DNA from: Chryseobacterium sp.
GTDB lineage: Bacteria > Bacteroidota > Bacteroidia > Flavobacteriales > Weeksellaceae
Direction: 5' to 3'
Assembly: GCA_018260475.1 (NCBI GenBank)
Contig: JAGLBA010000004.1
Span: 62,001-126,000 of the forward strand
DNA: 64,000 bases
Position 1 is the stretch's first letter, and the number at the start of each line of letters is the position of its first letter. A program made the translations under genes and the position numbers. The notes under the pieces are model-generated. The model did no database searches. It was not told where the DNA came from and was given only the letters and a program-made list of their open reading frames with translations. Shown here piece after piece: positions 14,233-23,481 of the stretch.

Positions 14233-16308
14233 ATGAATGACAAAACTATGCCACCAATTCCTACGGAAATTTTGCTAAAAGCATATCTACACATGATGCA
14301 GGCCAAAGCTATGGCTGACATCTATGAAGATAATCGACAGATTACCAAATATGTACACAGTACTTCCCGCGGGCACGAAGCCATACAACTTGCCACAGCT
14401 TACCATCTTACCAAAGACGACTGGGTTTCGCCGTATTACCGCGACGAAAGCATGTTGCTCGGTATCGGGTTCACGCCTTATGAGCTGATGTTGCAACTTT
14501 TGGCAAAGGCAGATGACCCGTTTTCCGGCGGTCGTTCTTACTACGCGCACCCTTCCAGCAGAGATGAGGACAAACCAAAAATCATCCACCAAAGTTCTGC
14601 TACGGGTATGCAGGCAATTCCTACCACGGGAATTGCGCAGGGTATCCGATACATTCAGGATTTTAATCTGAAAACTTTCGACAATAACCCAGTGGCGGTA
14701 TGTAGCCTCGGGGATAATTCTGTTACGGAGGGCGAGGTTTCCGAGGCAATGCAGTTCGCCGCACTTCATCAGTTACCAATTATTTTTCTGGTTCAGGATA
14801 ACGAATGGGGCATCTCTGTAACCAAAGAAGAAGCCCGCACATCCGATGCTTTCGAATTTGTAGAGGGCTTTACCGGCATGGGCAGAATGCGCTTCGATGG
14901 TACGAGCTTCACCGAAAGTTACAACGGAATGAAAGAGGCTATTGATCTCGTTCGCGCAGAGGGCAAGCCGCTCGTAGTTTGTGCTAAAACTGTACTTATA
15001 GGGCACCATACTTCGGGGGTGCGCCGGGAATTTTACCGAGATGAAGAAAATCTCACGCTCCACCGTGCCAAAGATCCGGGTGTGATCCTAAAAAAAGACC
15101 TTTTAGCCGCCGGCTTCGCCGAAAATGATTTGGTCAAAATAGAACAAGACGCCTACGCCTACATCGCGGAAAGTTTCGAGCGTGCTAAAAACGCACCCGA
15201 ACCGGATCCCGCAAAGGTTGCGGAACATGTATTTGCCCCAACACCGATTACAGAGGAGGTTGGCACGCGCGTTCCCGAAAACACCAAAGATAAAATTGTA
15301 ATGGTGGATGCCGCCATACACGCCATCCAAGAACTGATGTGGAAACACCCCGAAGCCGTTCTTTACGGTCAGGATGTTGGAGAGCGCATCGGCGGTGTAT
15401 TTCGTGAGACGGTAACTTTGGGTAAGAAATTTGGCAAAAAAAGGGTTTTCAATACTCCAATTCAGGAAGCTTACATTATAGGTTCCACCATCGGGATGAG
15501 CGCTATGGGGCTGAAACCTATTGTAGAGGTACAGTTTGCAGACTATATTTATCCGGCAATCAACCAGTTGATTACAGAAATTTCAAAATCATGCTACCTC
15601 TCGAACGGGAAATATCCTGTTTCCAGCATTATTCGTGTGCCATGCGGAGCATATGGCGGCGGCGGGCCTTACCATAGTGGCAGTGTGGAAAGTCTTTTAG
15701 CCAATATAAAAGGTATTAAAGTAGCCTATCCGAGCAATGCCGCCGACTTCAAAGGGCTTCTAAAAGCGGCATATTACGACCCTAATCCCGTGGTAATGCT
15801 GGAACACAAAGGCTTATATTGGAGCAAAGTTCCCGGCACAGAGGGCGCTAAAACCATAGAACCGGCGGAAGATTATATCCTGCCGTTTGGTAAAGCAGAT
15901 ATCATCAAGAAAGCAGATGACAATGAAATCCAAAAAGGTAGAACAATGGTCATTGTGACCTACGGAATGGGCGTGTTCTGGGCAACCGAAGCGGCAAAAG
16001 AATACCAAGGCCGTGTGGAAGTCATAGACCTGCGTACATTAATACCATTGGATGAAGAATTGGTGTTTGAAAGAGTGAAAGCACACGGAAAATGCTTGGT
16101 TCTTACCGAAGAGCAAATTGGCAATTCTTTTGCGCAAGCCTTTGCCCACCGCATCACAAAAGAATGCTTCCGCTATCTGGATGCACCTGTAGAAGCGATG
16201 GGATCCCTCAACTTACCGGCAGTGCCGATTAATTTGGTTTTAGAAAAAGCCATGCTCCCTACTGCGGAAAAAGTTTCAGAAAAAATTAAGGAAATTTTAG
16301 GGAATTAA
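14233..16308 (+). CDS. Fused alpha/beta E1 component of a branched-chain-type 2-oxoacid dehydrogenase
   Basis: 691 aa. The first half is an E1-alpha domain (RGHEAIQLATAYHL, then GDNSVTEGEVSEAM as the thiamine-diphosphate motif ending in QDNEWGISV); the second half, from about residue 355, is E1-beta (GQDVGERIGGVFRET, QFADYIYPAINQL, RVPCGAYGGGGPYHSGS). The fusion is typical of Flavobacteriia. The enzyme decarboxylates branched 2-oxoacids to supply acyl-CoA primers for iso-branched fatty acids; substrate choice is inferred. No E2 or E3 gene is adjacent. The longer reading from 14179 is rejected because a -7 box lies inside it. Confidence 0.92.
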   Translation: MNDKTMPPIPTEILLKAYLHMMQAKAMADIYEDNRQITKYVHSTSRGHEAIQLATAYHLTKDDWVSPYYRDESMLLGIGFTPYELMLQLLAKADDPFSGGRSYYAHPSSRDEDKPKIIHQSSATGMQAIPTTGIAQGIRYIQDFNLKTFDNNPVAVCSLGDNSVTEGEVSEAMQFAALHQLPIIFLVQDNEWGISVTKEEARTSDAFEFVEGFTGMGRMRFDGTSFTESYNGMKEAIDLVRAEGKPLVVCAKTVLIGHHTSGVRREFYRDEENLTLHRAKDPGVILKKDLLAAGFAENDLVKIEQDAYAYIAESFERAKNAPEPDPAKVAEHVFAPTPITEEVGTRVPENTKDKIVMVDAAIHAIQELMWKHPEAVLYGQDVGERIGGVFRETVTLGKKFGKKRVFNTPIQEAYIIGSTIGMSAMGLKPIVEVQFADYIYPAINQLITEISKSCYLSNGKYPVSSIIRVPCGAYGGGGPYHSGSVESLLANIKGIKVAYPSNAADFKGLLKAAYYDPNPVVMLEHKGLYWSKVPGTEGAKTIEPAEDYILPFGKADIIKKADDNEIQKGRTMVIVTYGMGVFWATEAAKEYQGRVEVIDLRTLIPLDEELVFERVKAHGKCLVLTEEQIGNSFAQAFAHRITKECFRYLDAPVEAMGSLNLPAVPINLVLEKAMLPTAEKVSEKIKEILGN

Positions 16309-16380
16309 AAGAAACGAAAGCAGAGAAGCATGAAAAATTAATAAATACGGCACTATAATTTCGATTTAAGATTTAAACAA

Positions 16381-16413
16381 AAAATCCCGACAGCTAAAAG
16401 TTGTCGGGATTTT
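16381..16413 (+). terminator. Bidirectional terminator between E1 and gldJ
   Basis: AAAATCCCGACA (16381-16392) pairs with TGTCGGGATTTT (16402-16413); A-run on one side and T-run on the other, so it can end both the E1 transcript (+) and gldJ (-). Confidence 0.88.
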
Positions 16414-16429
16414 ATTTTAAGAAATATTA

Positions 16430-18037
16430 TTATCTTTTTGTTCTGTTTTTGGTGGAGTTTTTAGCATCCTGTGCAACACGGAAGCCGACCCAGCCATAAG
16501 CCTTGTTCTCTTTTTTGAATCTTCTCTGTCCTGGATCCAACCAAAATGCGGTATCCAGCCAAGAACCACCTTTTACAACGCGGACATCATCAGATACTTG
16601 GGAAGTTCTTGTTCTATCGTCTTTTTGAAGAACCACTCTACCCTTGGAATCCACGATGAATTTGGTTTTCGGCGAGTTATACATATTCGAGGCACTTGCG
16701 CTATCACCACCACGGCCGTATCCGGCTTCTAATGATGACATAAAATCGCCATCGCGATAGTTTTTATAATCTGCTACTGTTTCGCGCTCGTATTGCCCCG
16801 GCATACCTTTGTACACTCTTCTACCATCAGCTAATGTATCATATTTCATCGCTGCGGCATCTACTTTTTTATAAGTACCGTCTTCATTTTTTACCACTTG
16901 CTGCGGTGAATTTCCTCGGTAGTAATTGAAGTCATTTGCATCAGTATCGATGATTGGGCGGTAAACATCGGCAGTCCATTCGGCGACATTTCCGTACATC
17001 CCGTAAATTCCTATATCATTGGATGGGTATTGTCTAACATCGGAAGTGATGGCGGCACCATCGTTTTTCCAACCAGCAACCCCGGAGTAGTCGCCACGGC
17101 CATATTTAAAGTTCTCTAAGAACATACCACGGTTTCTACCTTTCTCACCACGCAGTTCCTCAACTTTTGGTTTTTTCTCAAGGTAATTGTTATAAACTCT
17201 GTCTTTCTGAAGACCAAGTGCCGCAAATTCCCATTCTACTTCGGTAGGGAGACGGAATTTTTCCACAATACCGGAAGAAGCATTCCTATTAGCCGCTAAT
17301 ATCCTAGCACTTTTGGTTTTAATGCCGGTTTTTTGTTTTAGCCTTTGCTCATTGATGTAAGATTTCATCTCAGGATCATTTCCTTTGTATTTATCCAGTG
17401 TAAAGGACGAAGTCCCACTGTTGTTGGCATCGCTATTATAAAGATCTTTGGAAATAACCCCTTGATCCATCAGTGCTTTTTCATTGGCTCTATCCGTTAA
17501 CCATTCGCAGTAGCGTGATGCTTGCAACCAAGAGACACCCACTACAGGGTAATAATCGAACTCTGGAGAACGGAAGTAGGTTTCGGAAAAATCATTACGA
17601 GAAAGTTTATTATTCCAAACCAAAGTATCCGGCAAAGCGCCATTATAAATATCCCTGAAATTAGGATCAGAAGGTGGGAATACATACTTTAACCAAGTCA
17701 CATATTCGCGGTATTCATAGTTGGTGATTTCGGTCTCGCCGATGAAGAAAGAACTCACCTGCATTCTGCGAGGTGTATTGTTCCAGTCGTGCATTACATC
17801 ATCTTTTACAAGACCCATTGTAAAGGTACCGCCTTCTACATATACCATTCCGGGCCAGCCTTTTTGCTTTTCCTTCTTCCCGCTGAAGAACCAGCCTTTT
17901 TGGTCATTTGGTTTCCAGCCGGTTTTGCTGACGAATCGTTTGGTTCCGCCACCGCTTTTGGTACTTCCGCCGCCGCAGCTTACCAGCAGGGTAGCCGAGC
18001 AAAGCGCAGCGATAGAAAACAGTTTTATTTTTTTCAT
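16430..18037 (-). CDS. gldJ: Gliding motility / type IX secretion lipoprotein GldJ
   Basis: 535 aa from ATG 18037. A lipoprotein signal peptide ends in LLVSC (lipid-modified Cys21), followed by a Gly/Ser/Lys linker and a formylglycine-generating-enzyme-like (SUMF1) domain: VYVEGGTFTMG near the start, ETEITNYEYREYV, VVGVSWLQASRYCEWLT, FRLPTEVEWEFAALG, YGMYGNVAEWTADVY and VVKGGSWLD at the end. GldK is a paralogue with the same fold; I choose GldJ because gldJ lies next to porU and porV in other flavobacteria, whereas gldK heads gldKLMN. It acts at the outer membrane and stabilises other Gld proteins. An upstream extension to 18190 is rejected because it would bury the signal peptide. Confidence 0.9.
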   Translation of the reverse strand: MKKIKLFSIAALCSATLLVSCGGGSTKSGGGTKRFVSKTGWKPNDQKGWFFSGKKEKQKGWPGMVYVEGGTFTMGLVKDDVMHDWNNTPRRMQVSSFFIGETEITNYEYREYVTWLKYVFPPSDPNFRDIYNGALPDTLVWNNKLSRNDFSETYFRSPEFDYYPVVGVSWLQASRYCEWLTDRANEKALMDQGVISKDLYNSDANNSGTSSFTLDKYKGNDPEMKSYINEQRLKQKTGIKTKSARILAANRNASSGIVEKFRLPTEVEWEFAALGLQKDRVYNNYLEKKPKVEELRGEKGRNRGMFLENFKYGRGDYSGVAGWKNDGAAITSDVRQYPSNDIGIYGMYGNVAEWTADVYRPIIDTDANDFNYYRGNSPQQVVKNEDGTYKKVDAAAMKYDTLADGRRVYKGMPGQYERETVADYKNYRDGDFMSSLEAGYGRGGDSASASNMYNSPKTKFIVDSKGRVVLQKDDRTRTSQVSDDVRVVKGGSWLDTAFWLDPGQRRFKKENKAYGWVGFRVAQDAKNSTKNRTKR

Positions 18038-18199
18038 GATTATATGCAAAAATTTCGATTTACAAAGAAAAACTAATTTATTCAATAAATCAAGTCTATA
18101 CCCGATTTTTAAAATTAACGCAAATAATTTAATTTTATTTTTTAGCGGTATATTTATTTTTCTATTTTTTCCGTTAATTTGATAAACCAATGTTCATTT

Positions 18200-21100
18200 A
18201 TGTATAAGTATTTTTTTCTGTTCGCTTTCGGTGCCGCTTTACTGAGTAGTGCACAGAAGGTCCAAATCTCTTGGGAGAAGCCAATCATTATGGATTATGG
18301 AACGGAGAAAAAGACCTTTCCGAAATTTTCCAATGAAGGATATGACGCCGATGGAAGTAACATTTTCATTAATGTTAAAGAAAAATCCAACGGAGGAATA
18401 TACCGTATCGCTAACTTATATTGGGAAGCCGTGCCGGAGAAGGAACTTTACGACCTGTCTTACCACGCCCTGCCGGACAGAGATATCACAGGGGTATCCT
18501 ATTATACTATACCGGGTGAAAATGTAGAATATTACAACGCAAAAGTGGCATCATTCAAAAACACCAACGGAAAAATATACCGTCTGGCGTCTTTTGAAAT
18601 AGTTCCTGATGACAGCAACACAGCACGAGGTGCAAGGATGATGACGGAAAAAATTGGAACGACCGAGAACCCTCTAAAGACCGGGACTTTCTACAAAATA
18701 AAGGTGGATAAGAGCGGCGTTTTCAAAATCACTAAAAAGTTTTTATCTGATAACGGCATTAATCCCACGAATATCAACCCAAAAAATTTCCGCATCTACG
18801 GAAATGGCGGGCTTATGCTTCCCGAAAATAAAAATGATCCGCGCTACGGCGCATTGCAAGAAAATGCCATACAGGTCGTGGGTGAAGAAGATGGCAGATG
18901 GGATGAAGGCGATTATGCACTTTTCTATGCACAGGGACCACACGGGTATGATGTCTTTAGAAGAGATAGTCTGACCGATTGGAGAACTGACCAATCCCGC
19001 CACCTTCAAAACATCTACGAGGATAGTGCCTATTATTTTATGAATTATGATATTGGACCGCATAAAACAATCGAAGATGAAAATGAGTCTCTACCTAATG
19101 AGCTTTTAACCCGATATGACGAATACCAATTCATTGATGAAGATAAGAATAACCTGCTGAAACTGGGACGCGTCTGGGTAGCAGATCCCTTTCCTACAGA
19201 AAAAACAATTTCTTTTAAAACCAAAACCCCAATAAAAACAACCGATGAAATATATTACAGAACATCTGTAGTAGGCTATAATGCGCAAGGCAACAGTGTA
19301 AAATTTGAGTTGAATGGGGGCCAAACCGTTACATTAGACATTTCTAAAGCTGCAGAAAGCTATGTGAAAATAAACAATCAGAGAACTGTAACCGGCATAA
19401 GCGGTAATAATATCGACATAAAACTTACGCCTAATTCTACTGTGAATCCAAATGGAATTTTCTATTTCGACTATGCCGAAGTCCAGTATAAAGAAGACCT
19501 CATTTTCAATGATTCACAAATGAATTTCAGGGATTATTCTATTATGGCTAATTCTACGGGGTTGTATGGTTTCAGTATGGCCGGCGCGGCAAATGCCGAA
19601 CAGGTCTGGGATGTATCGGACATCACGAATGTGAGGAGAAAAGTAAACCAGTCTAAAAACAATACGGTTTTCAATTTCGGATATAGACCAGATGGTAAGT
19701 TCGGGAATGAATTTGTTGCATTCAAGAATGCAGCGGCATTTACGCCTACATTTGTAGGTCGGGTTGAAAATCAGGATTTGGCATCTTTGCAAAATATAGA
19801 TTACCTGATTATCACGCAGCCAGAAATGTTTTCCGAAGCCAAACGGCTGGCTGATTTCCACACCAAAAAAGATGGCTTCAAAGTGGAGATTGTGAACATT
19901 AACCAAATTTATAACGAATACAGTAGCGGCAGCAAAGACATCACTGGCATTCGGGACTTCGTTTCTGATTTGCACTACAACCGTGGCGGGATGAAATACT
20001 TGCTTCTCCTGGGTGATAGCAGTTATGATTATAAAAATAAAACTGCAGGTAATGATAACATTATTTCGAGTTACCAAAGTGAAGAAAGCGGCAGTTTCGC
20101 TTCTTCCTTTATTACAGATGATTACTTCGTGCAGGTAGGTCCTAAGCAATCACAGTTGGTGCACGGCAACCTACCGAACTTTCCCGTGGGAAGAATACCG
20201 GCATCCAATGTAGCCGAAGCTAAAACCATGATAGACAAAATTCTGGCATACCATAATGCATTGCCGGGACAATCCTCACCATTTGGGGAGTGGCGTTTGA
20301 AGTTGGATTTCATTGCTGATGATGATGCGGACAACAAAGTGCCGTTTCATAACACGCTTAACGATGCATTGGTTAGTAATTTTGAGAGCGGTAAAAGATC
20401 CGAATACAATGTCCGTAAATTATATCTAGACGCCTTCACTCCAGAAATTTCAGCAGGTGGGCAGCGTTATCCAGCTGTGAACCAAGCCATAAACAGTGAT
20501 ATAAATAACAGCCTTTATATGTTTTACTTTGGGCATGGCGGCATCAACAGTTGGGCTCAAGAAAGAATTCTAACAACAGAGGAAATCAAAAACTTTAATA
20601 ATTTTAATAGGGCATACAGCCGTTTTCCTTTCGTATCCACCATCACTTGCGAATTTACACTTTGGGACGATCCGGCCATAAAAAGCGCCGGAGAGCAATT
20701 CATCAAACATAAAACAGGCGGTGCAGCCACGATGATCACCTCCAGCAGGGCTATTTCCGTAACCTATGGTGAAGAAATGGTAAACCTGATGACCGAAAAT
20801 CTTTTTGATCTGGATACAGGAGATTTTCGGTCTCTCGGAGATGCCCATTTGAGCGCAAAAAAATTAAAAGGAGCGGACAGCAACCACCTTCGTGTAAATT
20901 TCCTCGGAGATCCAGCCATGAAACTCAGCCGCCCGAAACCCAATCTTACTATTGACAAAATAGAGTCTCCAAAGATGGACACATTGCGCGCATTGGATTT
21001 TGTAAAAATTAGCGGACAAATCAAAAAAGCCGACCGTAGCCTTGATTCCTCCTTCAATGGTCGTGTGGTCATTAATATTTTTGATAAAAAATTAACAAAA

Positions 21101-22084
21101 AGCACCAAGAATAACGATGGAAACCTTGCCCCTACCTTGCCTTACCAAGAAGAAGGCAGTGCGATTGTAAAAACATCCGGAAAAGCCATCAATGGAGAAT
21201 ATACCGTGGAATTTTATGTACCAAAAGACATCAATTATACCAAAGGGACAGGCAGAATTTTGGCATATGCTGATAATTTCGAGGAGGCGAAAAGCAACGC
21301 CTATGATGTATTTCATAACCAAGATGTGACGGTGGGTGGCATCAATGAAACTCCGCTCAACGACAGCCAGCCGCCGAAAATCCGCCTATATATGAACAAT
21401 ACCAACTTTGCGGATGGCGGTATTACCAATCAAAGTCCATTGCTTTTGGCTTGCGTGACGGATGACACCGGCATCAACTCCACCGGTGCGGGCATTGGAC
21501 ATGATATTACGGTCATTTTGGATGGGCAGGTAATGAATACCATCGCTTTAAATGATTTCTTTTCAGCCGGAAAAACTAATGGCTGTTCCGCAGAGGGAAT
21601 GAAGGAGTACCAAATGGGCAGCGTGGCCTACCCCTTCCGAAATCTGTCTCCCGGGCAGCACCAGTTGGTGTTTAAAGTTTGGGACATCAACAATAATTCT
21701 TCCACGGCGTCGTTAAACTTTATAGTTAAAAGTGATGCAGATCAAAAATTAGTTCTAAATAAATTGCTAAATTGGCCAAATCCTTTTACGGATAAAACCT
21801 ACATCCATTTTGAACACAATTGTGATGATATTTTGGATGTGAATGTGCAAATCTACACCATCACCGGGAAGTTGGTTCGCACCATTTCCCAGCCTGTGAT
21901 TTCCGAGCCGTTCCTGCAAGGATACCGCACGCCGAGACAGGCCATTGAATGGGATGGTAAAGATGATTATGGTGCTACAGTAGGAAAAGGAACTTACATT
22001 TTTAAAGTGTATGCCCGCAGCCAAAACCAAGACAGATGCAAAGGCGGTGCAACCGCAACAGAAAAAATGGTGTTGCTAAAATAA
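18200..22084 (+). CDS. porU: Type IX secretion system sortase PorU
   Basis: 1294 aa from ATG 18200. Signal peptide MYKYFFLFAFGAALLSSAQ, then a long beta-rich N-terminal region and a gingipain-like C25 peptidase domain in the middle (KRLADFHTKKDGFKVEIV; catalytic His779 in YFGHGGINSW and Cys817 in STITCEF), ending in an Ig-like stretch and a CTD-like tail with WPNPFTDKTYIHF. PorU cuts the C-terminal sorting domain from T9SS cargo and attaches the product to anionic lipopolysaccharide at the cell surface. It is followed after 28 bp by porV, its partner in the attachment complex, and diverges from gldJ. The seven residues before Met8 are discarded because a signal peptide starts at MYKYFF. Confidence 0.95.
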   Translation: MYKYFFLFAFGAALLSSAQKVQISWEKPIIMDYGTEKKTFPKFSNEGYDADGSNIFINVKEKSNGGIYRIANLYWEAVPEKELYDLSYHALPDRDITGVSYYTIPGENVEYYNAKVASFKNTNGKIYRLASFEIVPDDSNTARGARMMTEKIGTTENPLKTGTFYKIKVDKSGVFKITKKFLSDNGINPTNINPKNFRIYGNGGLMLPENKNDPRYGALQENAIQVVGEEDGRWDEGDYALFYAQGPHGYDVFRRDSLTDWRTDQSRHLQNIYEDSAYYFMNYDIGPHKTIEDENESLPNELLTRYDEYQFIDEDKNNLLKLGRVWVADPFPTEKTISFKTKTPIKTTDEIYYRTSVVGYNAQGNSVKFELNGGQTVTLDISKAAESYVKINNQRTVTGISGNNIDIKLTPNSTVNPNGIFYFDYAEVQYKEDLIFNDSQMNFRDYSIMANSTGLYGFSMAGAANAEQVWDVSDITNVRRKVNQSKNNTVFNFGYRPDGKFGNEFVAFKNAAAFTPTFVGRVENQDLASLQNIDYLIITQPEMFSEAKRLADFHTKKDGFKVEIVNINQIYNEYSSGSKDITGIRDFVSDLHYNRGGMKYLLLLGDSSYDYKNKTAGNDNIISSYQSEESGSFASSFITDDYFVQVGPKQSQLVHGNLPNFPVGRIPASNVAEAKTMIDKILAYHNALPGQSSPFGEWRLKLDFIADDDADNKVPFHNTLNDALVSNFESGKRSEYNVRKLYLDAFTPEISAGGQRYPAVNQAINSDINNSLYMFYFGHGGINSWAQERILTTEEIKNFNNFNRAYSRFPFVSTITCEFTLWDDPAIKSAGEQFIKHKTGGAATMITSSRAISVTYGEEMVNLMTENLFDLDTGDFRSLGDAHLSAKKLKGADSNHLRVNFLGDPAMKLSRPKPNLTIDKIESPKMDTLRALDFVKISGQIKKADRSLDSSFNGRVVINIFDKKLTKSTKNNDGNLAPTLPYQEEGSAIVKTSGKAINGEYTVEFYVPKDINYTKGTGRILAYADNFEEAKSNAYDVFHNQDVTVGGINETPLNDSQPPKIRLYMNNTNFADGGITNQSPLLLACVTDDTGINSTGAGIGHDITVILDGQVMNTIALNDFFSAGKTNGCSAEGMKEYQMGSVAYPFRNLSPGQHQLVFKVWDINNNSSTASLNFIVKSDADQKLVLNKLLNWPNPFTDKTYIHFEHNCDDILDVNVQIYTITGKLVRTISQPVISEPFLQGYRTPRQAIEWDGKDDYGATVGKGTYIFKVYARSQNQDRCKGGATATEKMVLLK

Positions 22085-22112
22085 TTTTAAACACTAAATA
22101 AAAAACTTGAAT

Positions 22113-23246
22113 ATGAACTTGAAATCAAAACTATTATTAGGCATCAGCATCAGCATCAGCGCTTTGGCTTTTTCTCAGGAAACAGTACTTACAGGCGCGC
22201 CATTTCTACGCATTTCTCCGGATGCCCGCGCAGGCGGTATGGGAGACCAGGGTGTTGCGACTTCCGCAGATGCATTTTCGCAATTTTGGAACGCCTCCAA
22301 ATATCCCTTTAGCAAAACATCTTCTGCAATTGCCGTGAACTATACGCCATACATGGGCAAGGTGACCAATGATGTTTTCCTACTCTATGCGGCTTACCAC
22401 AAATTTTTGGGTCAAGAAGAACGCTCAACCCTTTCAGCGAGTATCTACTATTTCAATATGGGCGAGGTGGAGCTAACCCGTCTTGCTGCAGGAGGCAATG
22501 GTTTTGAATCCGGAGGTATATCCAAGCCAAACGAATTTTCTTTGGATGTAGCCTATGGACTGAAACTTGCGGACACTTACTCTATGGCGGTTACTGGGCG
22601 ATTTATTCGCTCGGATTTGGGAGGTGGTTTCGGATCCAATAGTACGCTACAACCTGCTAATACTTTTGCTATAGATGTTTCTGGATTCTATCAAAGTGAA
22701 AAACACCAAAGTTTTGGCGATTACGAGGGACAAGCAAGAGTAGGTTGGGCAGTTACCAATTTGGGGCCTAAACTTAACTATACTGGTGATGAAGAATCCC
22801 GCTCTTACCTACCGACTATGGCTAGACTTGGTGGAGGCTACGATCTTTATATTGATGATTTAAACAAAGTAGGCATCACCGCAGAAGCCTCCAAAATTTT
22901 GGTTCCGGGACCTCGTTTGGAAAATGGGACTTACACCGTGCCGAATGTGGGCGTAATGCAAGGGATCGGAGAATCATTTAGCAACCCGAAAAGTATCATG
23001 ATGAGCGGCGGTCTGGAATATTCTTATGATGACGCTTTCGCCGTTCGCGGTGGTTACTTCCACGAGAGCGAGGTACAAGGTGCCAGACAGTTTGCAACTG
23101 TGGGTGTAGGTTTGAAGTACCAATCTTTCGGGTTAGATATTTCTTATCTTATTAATACCTCAAAAGTGAACACCGCACTTGATAACACTCTGCGCTTCGG
23201 ACTGACTTGGAATATCGGCGAACAAACACAAAACGCCGATTATTAA
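22113..23246 (+). CDS. porV: Type IX secretion outer-membrane protein PorV (LptO)
   Basis: 377 aa from ATG 22113 (the reading can be opened by a TTG two codons upstream). Signal peptide of about 22 residues ending in ALAFSQ. The conserved N-terminal motif FLRISPDARAGGMGDQGVA identifies the PorV family, followed by a FadL-like outer-membrane barrel; the last strands end in RFGLTWNIG. PorV collects cargo from the translocon and delivers it to PorU. It is co-transcribed with porU. A strong bidirectional terminator lies about 190 bp downstream. Confidence 0.95.
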   Translation: MNLKSKLLLGISISISALAFSQETVLTGAPFLRISPDARAGGMGDQGVATSADAFSQFWNASKYPFSKTSSAIAVNYTPYMGKVTNDVFLLYAAYHKFLGQEERSTLSASIYYFNMGEVELTRLAAGGNGFESGGISKPNEFSLDVAYGLKLADTYSMAVTGRFIRSDLGGGFGSNSTLQPANTFAIDVSGFYQSEKHQSFGDYEGQARVGWAVTNLGPKLNYTGDEESRSYLPTMARLGGGYDLYIDDLNKVGITAEASKILVPGPRLENGTYTVPNVGVMQGIGESFSNPKSIMMSGGLEYSYDDAFAVRGGYFHESEVQGARQFATVGVGLKYQSFGLDISYLINTSKVNTALDNTLRFGLTWNIGEQTQNADY

Positions 23247-23432
23247 TCTGAATTCTTAAATAAATTTGTTTAATGTAACCACAAAAATTTCTTAGATTAA
23301 AAATTGAAAAAGCTTTAATTAGAATTAAGCATAAGCACACTTTTTTGTTCTAGAAAATCTTATAATTACAATCTATTGTGAATTTTGTGGTTGAAAAAGT
23401 GATTTAAAGATTTACTTTGAACAAATTCAATA

Positions 23433-23467
23433 AAAATTCCCGCCGAAAATGATTCAGCGGGAATTTT
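23433..23467 (+). terminator. Bidirectional terminator between porV and cphA
   Basis: AAAATTCCCGC (23433-23443) pairs with GCGGGAATTTT (23457-23467). It lies 190 bp after porV and 15 bp after the cphA stop on the opposite strand, so it mainly ends cphA and also catches porV transcripts. The 190 bp before it hold no gene. Confidence 0.85.
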
Positions 23468-23481
23468 ATTTGTTAAAAAGA

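Noticed and set aside
19514..20149. A 211-codon minus-strand frame inside porU
   Set aside because: Shadow of porU, no family resemblance.
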